Notes under the pieces: model-generated
What the model was told of the DNA's origin: nothing
Database searches by the model: none
What the model saw: only the letters and a program-made list of their open reading frames with translations
Translations under genes and position numbers: made by a program
From: Chromatiales bacterium
GTDB taxonomy: Bacteria > Pseudomonadota > Gammaproteobacteria > CAMYNG01
DNA: 9,211 bases
Assembly: GCA_026990045.1 (NCBI GenBank)
Contig: JALSIK010000394.1
Location: 1 to 9,211 of the forward strand
Reading direction: 5' to 3'
Part shown: positions 1 through 5,766 of the stretch, piece by piece
Layout of the letters: the number at the start of each line of letters is the position of its first letter
Numbering within the stretch: the stretch's first letter is position 1

Positions 1-2808
1 GCAGTGACGGACCTGGATCACGGCCCCCAGCTCCTCGCTGAACAGCGCCGCCACCGGGTCCTCGCCCAGGTCGTCCAGCGCCACCCGCACCCCCACATGG
101 CCGGCGAAGGCCATCTCGCACACGGTGGCGAACAGGCCGCCGTCGGAGCGGTCGTGGTAGGCCAGCAGCAGCCCCTCGGCGTTGAGCGACTGGATGAGTT
201 CGAAGAAGGCGCGCACGGCGTTGGGATCGTCCAGGTCCGCCGGGTGGTGGCCGGCCTGGCCGTAGACCTGGGCCAGGCAGGAGGCCCCCAGGCGGTTGCG
301 GCCCTTGCCCAGGTCGATGAGGATCAGATCGGTGTCGCCGGCATCGCGCCGGAGCTGCGGCGTGAGGGTGGCGCGCGCGTCCAGCACCGGGGCGAAGGCG
401 GACACGATGAGCGACAGCGGCGCGGTCACCTCGCGCCGCTCGCCGTCCTGCTCCCAGACCGTCTTCATGGACATGGAGTCCTTGCCCACCGGGATGGCCA
501 GCCCCAGCGCCGGACACAGCTCCATGCCCACCGCCTTCACCGCGTCGTACAGGCCGGCGTCCTCGCCGGGATGCCCGGCGGCGGCCATCCAGTTGGCCGA
601 CAGCACCACGTCGGACAACCGGTCGATGCGGGCCGCGGCGATGTTGGTCAGGGCCTCCCCCACCGCCATGCGCGCCGAGGCGGCATGGTGCAGCACCGCC
701 ACGGGGGTGCGCTCGCCCACGGCCATGGCCTCGCCCCGGTAACCGTGGTAGTCCGTGAGCGTCACGCCCACGTCCGCCACCGGCACCTGCCACGGCCCCA
801 CGAGCTGATCGCGGGCCACGAGCCCGGTGACGCTGCGGTCGCCGATGGTGACGAGGAACTGCTTGGCCGCCACCGTGGGCAGGTGCAGCAGACGGTAGGC
901 CGCCTCGCGCACGTCCAGCCCGGCGAGATCCAGCCCGGGCTTGGGGAACGGGTGGTGGTGCACGTCGCGCAGCATCTTGGGCGGCTTGCCCAGGAGCAGC
1001 TCCAGCGGCAGGTCGATGGGGGTGTTGTCGAAGTAGCCGTCGCCCACCACCAGCCGCGGATCCTCGGTGGCCTCGCCCACGACGGCGTAGGGACAGCGCT
1101 CGCGCTCGCAGATGCGCTTGAACAGGGGCAGGTCCTCGGGCGCCACCGCCAGCACGAAGCGCTCCTGCGCCTCGTTGCACCAGATCTCCATGGGGGACAT
1201 GCCGGGGTCGTCGCTGGGCACCGCGCGCAGCTCGAAGCGGCCGCCGCGGTCCGAGTCGTGCACCAGCTCGGGCAGGGCATTGGACAGGCCGCCCGCGCCC
1301 ACGTCGTGAATGCTGATGATGGGGTTGTCCTCGCCCAGCTGCCAGCAGCGATCGATGACCTCCTGGGCGCGGCGTTGCATCTCCGGGTTGCCGCGCTGGA
1401 CCGAGGCGAAGTCCAGGTCCTCCTCGCTCTCGCCGCTGCTCATGCTGGAGGCAGCCCCGCCGCCGAGGCCGATGAGCATGGCGGGACCACCCAGCACGAT
1501 GAGCTGGGCCCCGGGCGGGATGTCGCCCTTGGTCACGTGCATGTCGCGCACGTTGCCCACCCCGCCCGCGAGCATGATGGGCTTGTGGTAGCCGCGCACC
1601 TCGCGCCCGGTGGGCCCCGGGACCTCCATCTCGTAGGTGCGGAAGTAGCCGCAGATGTTGGGCCGGCCGAACTCGTTGTTGAAGGCGGCCGCACCGATGG
1701 GCCCCTCCAGCATGATGTCCAGGGCCGAGTCGATGCGGGCCGGGCGCCCGTGGTCCGCCTCCCAGGGCTGGACGAAGCCGGGCAGGCGCAGGTTGGAGAC
1801 CGAGAACCCGCACAGGCCGGCCTTGGCCCGGGCCCCGCGGCCGGTGGCCGCCTCGTCCCGGATCTCGCCGCCGGCCCCGGTGGCGGCGCCGGGAAACGGC
1901 GAGATGGCGGTGGGATGGTTGTGGGTCTCCACCTTCATGAGGATGTGCACCGGCTCGCGCACCGCGCGGTACTCGCCGCTCACCGGGTCGGGAAAGAAGC
2001 GCATGCCCTCGGGCCCCTCGATGACCGCGGCGTTGTCGTGGTAGGCCGAGAGGATGCCCTCCGGGCGGCGCTCGACGGTGTGCCGGATCATGTCGAACAG
2101 GGAGCGATCCTGCGCGCGGCCGTCGATGCGCCACGCGGCACGGAAGATCTTGTGCCGGCAGTGCTCGGAGTTGGCCTGGGCGAACATCATGAGCTCCACG
2201 TCGGTAGGGTTGCGGCCCAGGGCGGCGAAACTCTCCACCAGGTAGTCGATCTCGTCCTCGGCCAGGGCCAGGCCCAGCTCCGCGTTGGCCCGCGCCAGGG
2301 CCTCGCGCCCGCCGCCCAGCACGTCCACCGTGCCCGGCGGTGCCGGCTCGTGCTCGGTGAACAGGACCTCGGCCTCGTCGAGCCCGGGCAGCACCGCCTC
2401 GGTCATGCGATCGTGAACCAGCGGGCGCAGCCGGGCCAGGTCGTGGTCGGACAGGGCGCCGCGCGCCCCGATCTGGTACAGGACGCCGCGCTCGATGCGG
2501 GCCACGGCCTCGAGGCCGCAGTTGCGGGCGATGTCGGTGGCCTTGGACGACCACGGCGAGATGGTCCCGGGCCGCGGCACCACCAGCAGGCGGGCGGCCG
2601 CCGCAGGCAGGTCCGCCGGCGGCGGGCCGTAGGTGAGCACCTCGTCCAGCAGGACCCGTTCCGGCCCGGTGAGGGCCCGGTCCAGGCGCACGAAGTGCCA
2701 GAACTCGGCCTCGACGCCCGCCACCGCCGGCACCCGGGCCTGCATCTGCTGCAGCAGCTTGTCGCGGCGAAAGTCCGACAGGGCGCGCGCGCCTCGCAAC
2801 TGCAACAT
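1..2808 (-). CDS. purL: Phosphoribosylformylglycinamidine synthase (FGAM synthase), C-terminus missing at window edge
   Basis: Catalyses the fourth step of de novo purine synthesis: FGAR + glutamine + ATP to FGAM, in the cytoplasm. 936 codons are present. The family's single-chain proteobacterial form is about 1,290-1,300 residues, so roughly 360 residues, including the whole glutaminase domain with its catalytic Cys-His-Glu, lie beyond position 1. What is visible is uninterrupted and strongly PurL-like: an N-terminal PurS-like region with RPGTISPWSSKATDIA near residues 75-95, KVETHNHP at 292-299 followed by PFPGAATG and GGEIRDE, DVGAGGLSN at 502-510, PVGKDSMSM at about 773-781, and YHDRSDGG at 884-891. 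The visible chain ends in EELGAVIQVR. The ATG at 2808 fits the usual N-terminus (LRGARALSDFR) and an in-frame stop lies about 50 bases upstream. The ribosome site is weak (GGA, 8 nt upstream). It lies 92 bp after gene C on the same strand and may be read from that operon or from its own promoter. Identification is certain; only the 3' end is unseen. Confidence 0.97.
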   Translation of the reverse strand, partial: MLQLRGARALSDFRRDKLLQQMQARVPAVAGVEAEFWHFVRLDRALTGPERVLLDEVLTYGPPPADLPAAAARLLVVPRPGTISPWSSKATDIARNCGLEAVARIERGVLYQIGARGALSDHDLARLRPLVHDRMTEAVLPGLDEAEVLFTEHEPAPPGTVDVLGGGREALARANAELGLALAEDEIDYLVESFAALGRNPTDVELMMFAQANSEHCRHKIFRAAWRIDGRAQDRSLFDMIRHTVERRPEGILSAYHDNAAVIEGPEGMRFFPDPVSGEYRAVREPVHILMKVETHNHPTAISPFPGAATGAGGEIRDEAATGRGARAKAGLCGFSVSNLRLPGFVQPWEADHGRPARIDSALDIMLEGPIGAAAFNNEFGRPNICGYFRTYEMEVPGPTGREVRGYHKPIMLAGGVGNVRDMHVTKGDIPPGAQLIVLGGPAMLIGLGGGAASSMSSGESEEDLDFASVQRGNPEMQRRAQEVIDRCWQLGEDNPIISIHDVGAGGLSNALPELVHDSDRGGRFELRAVPSDDPGMSPMEIWCNEAQERFVLAVAPEDLPLFKRICERERCPYAVVGEATEDPRLVVGDGYFDNTPIDLPLELLLGKPPKMLRDVHHHPFPKPGLDLAGLDVREAAYRLLHLPTVAAKQFLVTIGDRSVTGLVARDQLVGPWQVPVADVGVTLTDYHGYRGEAMAVGERTPVAVLHHAASARMAVGEALTNIAAARIDRLSDVVLSANWMAAAGHPGEDAGLYDAVKAVGMELCPALGLAIPVGKDSMSMKTVWEQDGERREVTAPLSLIVSAFAPVLDARATLTPQLRRDAGDTDLILIDLGKGRNRLGASCLAQVYGQAGHHPADLDDPNAVRAFFELIQSLNAEGLLLAYHDRSDGGLFATVCEMAFAGHVGVRVALDDLGEDPVAALFSEELGAVIQVRHC

Positions 2809-2872
2809 GGGCGGATTCCGGTGGTGGCTCGGGACGGAAGTCAGGGCCGCGATCTTACCGGATGCGCCGGGA

Positions 2873-2897
2873 CCGAACCAGCGGGCGCCGGGTTCGG
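2873..2897 (-). repeat. Inverted repeat between gene C and purL (possible terminator or attenuator stem)
   Basis: The perfect 7-bp arms CCGAACC and GGTTCGG are separated by an 11-base GC-rich loop that itself contains the palindrome GGCGCC. It begins 3 bases after the gene C stop and ends 64 bases before the purL start. No T-run follows on either strand, so it does not look like a classical intrinsic terminator. It could be a weak terminator, an mRNA 3'-end stabiliser for the A-B-C message, or chance in GC-rich DNA. A TAAGAT hexamer just downstream on the minus strand (about 2850) could be a -10 element for purL, but I find no convincing -35. Confidence 0.3.
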
Positions 2898-2900
2898 GTT

Positions 2901-3233
2901 CTACCAGTGGGCGGCCTCGGTGAGCTGTTGCATGATCTCGTTGAGCGAGGCCTCGGCGTTGTCCACCACGCACACCAGGTTGCCCACGCTGCACACGGAC
3001 CGGGCCGGGCCCCGCACCAGCCAGCCGCCCGGCGGCGTCCAGCCGCGCATCTGGGTGAACATGGAGAGCTGGTCGGCGTTGCCCTGGACCATGCGCTTGT
3101 AGTCGTGGGCGAACTTGGCCAGGCCCGCCATCTGCGCCTCGTCCATCATGCCGTAGCCGCCCACCAGGGCGCCGTCGTCACGGAACTGGCACACCACCAG
3201 CACGCCGTCGAGAGCCAGCAGGCGCTTGATCAT
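2901..3233 (-). CDS. DUF2173-like (roadblock/LC7-type fold) small protein, paralogue C
   Basis: 110 residues, third gene of the A-B-C operon. The ATG at 3233 overlaps the stop of gene B as ATGA, and there is no good Shine-Dalgarno site, so translation is probably coupled to B. The protein has the layout of the small roadblock-like fold: short helix (1-9), strand (GVLVVCQF, 10-17), DG turn and second strand, long helix (31-60), GW at 70-71 (GWLVRG) starting a strand pair through SVCSVGNLVCVVD (79-91), and a final helix (ASLNEIMQQL). It resembles gene A most in its C-terminal half: both have GW-V-RG, a C-x6-C pair (C81, C88 here), VDN and ASLNE. No signal peptide or membrane segment. I assign the family from remembered motif patterns, not from a search. 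The biochemical function is unknown; roadblock-like proteins elsewhere act as dimeric scaffolds or regulators of small GTPases, and nothing here shows that directly. Confidence 0.85.
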   Translation of the reverse strand: MIKRLLALDGVLVVCQFRDDGALVGGYGMMDEAQMAGLAKFAHDYKRMVQGNADQLSMFTQMRGWTPPGGWLVRGPARSVCSVGNLVCVVDNAEASLNEIMQQLTEAAHW

Positions 3234-3583
3234 GGCCCGCCGCCCTGCTGGCCGAGCGCGGCCCAGGCCGCCTCGAAGTCCGCCCGGGCGTTGGGCACCA
3301 CCACGCCCCAGCCGTCCCCCGTGATGGCGGTCCACTCGAACCCCACCATGGAGAACCCCTGGATGGGATAGAACCCGCCCATGCCGGTCATCTTCTCCCA
3401 ACCCCGGGCCTGCATGGTGGCGATGGCCATGTTGGCCACGCACACGTGGCACAGCAGGTCGAGGATGTCCGGCGTCAGCTCGTTGCCGGGGGCGATGCGG
3501 TGCTCCAGCAGCTCGCCCTTGTCGGAAAAGCGGAAGGCGGCCATGGCCCCATCCAGTTGCATCAGGCTGTCGAGATCAGGCAT
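3230..3583 (-). CDS. DUF2173-like small protein, diverged paralogue B
   Basis: 117 residues, middle gene of the operon. The ATG at 3583 is preceded by GAGGA with 7 nt spacing, a good ribosome site, 29 bp after the gene A stop. The N-terminal half matches the family plan: LMQLDGAMAAFRFSDKGEL (7-25), then a long helix with CHVCVANMAIATMQ (45-58). The second half differs from A and C: the GW-V-RG / C-x6-C / VDN block is replaced by GGFYPIQGFSMVGFEWTAI (69-87) and WGVVVPNARADFEAAW. Its only cysteines are C45 and C48, spaced as C-x2-C in the long helix. No signal peptide or membrane segment. This looks like a distinct subfamily kept beside A/C-type members, as expected for one partner of a hetero-oligomer. 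Family placement is fairly sure; function is unknown. C-x2-C could bind metal or be redox active, but two cysteines per chain alone do not show this. Confidence 0.83.
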   Translation of the reverse strand: MPDLDSLMQLDGAMAAFRFSDKGELLEHRIAPGNELTPDILDLLCHVCVANMAIATMQARGWEKMTGMGGFYPIQGFSMVGFEWTAITGDGWGVVVPNARADFEAAWAALGQQGGGP

Positions 3584-3612
3584 GTGGATTTCCTCGTGTC
3601 GCCGCCGGCGCG

Positions 3613-3969
3613 TCAGACCAGTTCCCCTTCCTGGTGCGGCACCTTGTCCCGCATCAGTTCCAGGACCTCGTTGAGCGAGGCCGCCTCGTTGTCGACGAAG
3701 CAGAACACGTTGGCGATGACGCACACCGAGAACCGGGCCCCGCGCACCACCCAGCCGCGCGCCGGCGCACAGCCGCAGTCCCGGCCCAGGCCCTTCATCA
3801 TGTCCACCTGCATGTGCACCGCCATGGTGGTGGCGCGGCACATGATGGAGGCCATGCGGGCCTTGTCCTCGTCCAGTTGTCCCTCGAAGGTGAAACGATC
3901 GCCGCGGTAGGAGTACTCGCCGGCGGCAACGACGCCGCGCACGGCGGCCAGTTCAGAGATGATGCTCAT
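3613..3969 (-). CDS. DUF2173-like (roadblock/LC7-type fold) small protein, paralogue A
   Basis: 118 residues, first gene of the operon. The ATG at 3969 has GGAG 12 nt upstream on the minus strand, then an unusual A/C-rich spacer (ACAACAACAATC) before the start codon; such leaders favour efficient translation. A longer open frame extends upstream into the divergent RDD gene, but it lacks family similarity and crosses the promoter, so I reject it. The plan is: GVVAAGEYS strand (12-20), DRFTFEG second strand, long helix 33-60 with C44, a DCGC stretch (64-67), RGWVVRGARFSVCVIANVFCFVDN (strands, about 71-94), and final helix AASLNEVLELM. Cys83 and Cys90 match C81 and C88 of gene C. The tail (EGELV) is acidic. 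No signal peptide or membrane segments, so probably cytoplasmic. I recognise the family as DUF2173; the function is not known to me. Confidence 0.86.
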   Translation of the reverse strand: MSIISELAAVRGVVAAGEYSYRGDRFTFEGQLDEDKARMASIMCRATTMAVHMQVDMMKGLGRDCGCAPARGWVVRGARFSVCVIANVFCFVDNEAASLNEVLELMRDKVPHQEGELV

Positions 3970-3987
3970 GATTGTTGTTGTCTCCGC

Positions 3988-4009
3988 ATGCCGCCCTCGC
4001 CGGCGGCAT
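3988..4009 (-). promoter_or_regulatory. Stem-loop in the 5' leader of the A-B-C operon
   Basis: Perfect 8-bp arms (ATGCCGCC / GGCGGCAT) with a 6-base loop. With the -10 element at 4020-4025, transcription would start near 4013, which puts this hairpin within a few bases of the mRNA 5' end. It lies 18 bp upstream of the A start codon and leaves the Shine-Dalgarno site unpaired. A 5'-terminal stem-loop of this kind typically protects an mRNA from RNase E. The structure is seen; the role is inferred. Confidence 0.45.
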
Positions 4010-4019
4010 CCTTGCGGCA

Positions 4020-4048
4020 TTAATACCGTGGGCGTCCCCACATTGCAA
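4020..4048 (-). promoter_or_regulatory. Predicted sigma-70 promoter for the A-B-C operon
   Basis: On the minus strand, TTGCAA (4048-4043, 4 of 6 to consensus) and TATTAA (4025-4020, 4 of 6) are separated by exactly 17 bases. This AT-rich -10 stands out in otherwise GC-rich DNA. The spacer holds a small inverted repeat (GTGGG-4-CCCAC, 4028-4041), a position where a regulator could bind. It lies about 50 bp upstream of the A start codon. Confidence 0.55.
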
Positions 4049-4070
4049 CCACGGCCCCGGCCCCAACCTT

Positions 4071-4090
4071 GCATGCCGCATCGGGCATGC
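4071..4090. promoter_or_regulatory. Palindrome between divergent promoters (candidate operator)
   Basis: Perfect 7-bp arms GCATGCC and GGCATGC around 6 bases. It sits 1 base upstream of the plus-strand -35 (4092) and 22 bases upstream of the minus-strand -35, a suitable place for a dimeric regulator acting on both promoters. The 9-base GCATGCCGC recurs at 3986-3994 in the A leader. No regulator gene is visible in the window, so the binding protein is unknown, and chance in GC-rich DNA remains possible. Confidence 0.4.
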
Positions 4091-4091
4091 G

Positions 4092-4121
4092 TTGACACGG
4101 CGACGGGCACGCGGCCATCAT
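4092..4121 (+). promoter_or_regulatory. Predicted promoter for the RDD gene
   Basis: A consensus -35 TTGACA (4092-4097) and a -10-like CATCAT (4116-4121, 4 of 6) are separated by 18 bases. Transcription would start near 4128, giving a leader of about 19 bases before the ATG at 4147. The -35 is exact; the -10 is moderate. Confidence 0.45.
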
Positions 4122-4146
4122 CGTTCGATGCAGTGGACGGTGATCC

Positions 4147-4683
4147 ATGTCTGAATCCGCACCGCGACCGGCCGGCCTGTGGCGCCGGCTGGGGGCGGTG
4201 ATCTACGACGCGCTGCTGGTTTTCGCCCTGTGGGTGGTGGCGGCCGCCCTGCTCCTGTTGTTCACCGGCGGCGAGCCCGTGCGCCCGGGCCATCCCCTGG
4301 TCACGCTCTACTTCCTGGGCGTGGCCTTCGCCTTCTTCGGCTGGTTCTGGACCCACGGCGGCCAGACCGCGGGCATGCGCGCCTGGCGCATCCGCCTGCA
4401 ACGCGCCGGCGGCGGGCCGGTGAGCTGGGCCCAGGCGCTGGCACGCTTCGCCGCCGCGCTGCCGGCGTGGTCGCTGTTCGTGTTCGGGCTGCTGCGCGCC
4501 ACCACCGGTGCCGCCTTCCACCTGCGCCCGCCGCTGGACCTGCTGCTGCACCCGGCCCCGGGCATCCTGCTGGCCCTGGGCGCGGCCTGGGTGATCTACG
4601 AGTGCTCGCCCTGGACCTGGCGCGATCGCCTCACCCGGACCCGGGTGGTGTTCCTGCCCCGGCCGTCACAGGCGCAGGCGTAA
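4147..4683 (+). CDS. RDD-family integral membrane protein
   Basis: 178 residues. Features of the RDD family are visible: an N-terminal Arg-rich approach to the first membrane helix (LWRRLGAVIYD, Asp21), then GGQTAGMRAWRIRL after the second helix (residues 71-84), and the closing WRDRLTRTRVV (158-168), which corresponds to the family's typical W-D-RL-TRVV ending. Predicted membrane segments are about 18-40, 51-68, 102-117 and 137-152, so the protein is in the inner membrane. The substrate is unknown; some RDD proteins have been linked to ion transport or antiport, which cannot be read from this sequence. The ribosome site is weak (GGACGGTGATCC before ATG). It is transcribed away from the A-B-C operon and its 3' end overlaps the 3' end of lptG by 18 bp. 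The lptFG neighbourhood does not itself prove a role in LPS export. Confidence 0.88.
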   Translation: MSESAPRPAGLWRRLGAVIYDALLVFALWVVAAALLLLFTGGEPVRPGHPLVTLYFLGVAFAFFGWFWTHGGQTAGMRAWRIRLQRAGGGPVSWAQALARFAAALPAWSLFVFGLLRATTGAAFHLRPPLDLLLHPAPGILLALGAAWVIYECSPWTWRDRLTRTRVVFLPRPSQAQA

Positions 4684-5754
4684 CAGCACCACGCCCACCC
4701 CGATGACCAGCAGCACCGGCACCACCGCCCCCAGCAGCGGCAACCACGGCGCCAGCGCCGGCACCTCCAGCACCAGCACCATCTGCCCCAGCAGGCGCGA
4801 GACGACGAAGAACCCCAGCCCCAGCATGAAACCGGTGAACACCCGCTGGCCCACCGGCACGTGGCGCACCGAGCCCATGACGAAGGGGACGGCCAGCAGC
4901 ACCATGGCGGCGATGGCCAGCGGCATCATCACCTTGTTCCAGTACGCCAGCTCGTAGGGGCGCGCATCGAGGCCGTTCTGCTCCAGGTAGTCGATGTAGT
5001 CGCGCAGGCGCCAGACGGACAACACGTCCGGCGACAGCGACACCGTGCGGATCACGTCCGCCGGCAACAGCGGCACCGGCCCCAGTACCGCCAGGCGCTC
5101 GGTCTCCACGTGCTCGCGGCCGATGTGGCTGCGGCGCACCTGGTGCAGGCGCCAGCCGCCCTCCGCCGGCCGGGCCTCGCGGGCGTAGGTCACGGTGGCC
5201 AGGCGCCGGGAACGATCGAAGGTGTAGACGTACACCCCCACCAGGCGGCCGTCGTTGGTCACCTGCTGCACGTGGACGAAGTTGCTGCCGTCACGCACCC
5301 ACAGACCGTAGCGGGTGTTGAGCCCCACCCGGCTGGCCAGCGCCGTGAGGCGCATCTGCTGGCCGTACTGCTCCGCCGGCGGCGCCACCACCTCGCCCAG
5401 GACGAAGGCCGCCAGCATGAGCAGCAGGGCCGCGCGCAGCACCGACAGCACGATGCGCAGGGTGGAGACGCCGGCGGCACGCACCGCCACCAGCTCGCCG
5501 CGGCCGGCCAGCGTGCCCAGCCCCACCATGACCCCCAGCACCGTGATCACGGGAAAGGCCTCGTACATGCGCCGCGGCGCCCGCAGCAGGACGTAGCCCA
5601 GGGCGGTCCAGTAGTCGTACCGGGCCCGGCCCACGTCGTCGAACTCGCCGGCGAAGCTGATGAGCACGAACAAGGCCGTGATCACCACCAGGGCCATGAG
5701 CACGCCGGCGATGACGTTGCGCCCGATGTAATTGTCCAGGGTGGTCATGGCCAC
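4666..5754 (-). CDS. lptG: LPS export ABC transporter permease LptG
   Basis: 362 residues, near the family's usual 360. LptG pairs with LptF and the LptB ATPase in the inner membrane to extract lipopolysaccharide and pass it to the LptC/LptA bridge. Visible are the LptG-type start TLDNYIGR, membrane helices about 15-35, 64-83, 102-122, 275-293, 303-325 and 335-358, the conserved cytoplasmic GRGELVAVRAAGVS (84-97), GEVVAPPAEQ (120-129), and a periplasmic beta-jellyroll region from about 135 to 265 with GLWVRDGSNFVHV (150-162). It follows lptF after 4 bp. The GTG start at 5754 is chosen because GGAGG lies 7 nt upstream; the ATG at 5748 is also possible (13 nt from GGAGG) and would shorten the protein by two residues. 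lptB, lptC and lptA are not in the window. Confidence 0.96.
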   Translation of the reverse strand: MAMTTLDNYIGRNVIAGVLMALVVITALFVLISFAGEFDDVGRARYDYWTALGYVLLRAPRRMYEAFPVITVLGVMVGLGTLAGRGELVAVRAAGVSTLRIVLSVLRAALLLMLAAFVLGEVVAPPAEQYGQQMRLTALASRVGLNTRYGLWVRDGSNFVHVQQVTNDGRLVGVYVYTFDRSRRLATVTYAREARPAEGGWRLHQVRRSHIGREHVETERLAVLGPVPLLPADVIRTVSLSPDVLSVWRLRDYIDYLEQNGLDARPYELAYWNKVMMPLAIAAMVLLAVPFVMGSVRHVPVGQRVFTGFMLGLGFFVVSRLLGQMVLVLEVPALAPWLPLLGAVVPVLLVIGVGVVLLRLRL

Positions 5755-5758
5755 GGCC

Positions 5759-5766
5759 TCACCTCC
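5759..5766 (-). promoter_or_regulatory. Shine-Dalgarno of lptG embedded in the lptF stop
   Basis: The last codons of lptF (AGG then TGA) form part of GGAGGTGA, an extended complement of the 16S rRNA 3' end. The ribosome terminating on lptF therefore sits on the ribosome site of lptG. This supports the GTG start at 5754 (7 nt spacing) and translational coupling of the two permease subunits, which are needed in a 1:1 ratio. Confidence 0.7.

Noticed and set aside
4..3102. 1,032-codon open frame on the plus strand
   Set aside because: It is the codon-aligned antisense of purL and part of gene C. High GC removes stop codons from this frame. The translation is His/Gly/Gln/Arg-rich without domain character, while the opposite strand is unmistakable PurL.
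3446..4023. Plus-strand open frames opposite genes A and B
   Set aside because: Compositional shadows of the minus-strand genes, without recognisable motifs or ribosome sites.
3970..4551. Upstream extension of gene A into the RDD region (312-codon frame)
   Set aside because: It crosses the promoter region and runs antisense to the RDD gene, is low-complexity Gln/Arg/Gly, and is absent from the family plan. The ATG at 3969 has a ribosome site.
4632..4647. Inverted repeat CACCCGG-AC-CCGGGTG shortly after the lptG stop, as a terminator
   Set aside because: The loop is only 2 bases, no T-run follows on either strand, and it lies in the RDD coding sequence within the conserved RLTRTRVV codons, so coding constraint explains it.
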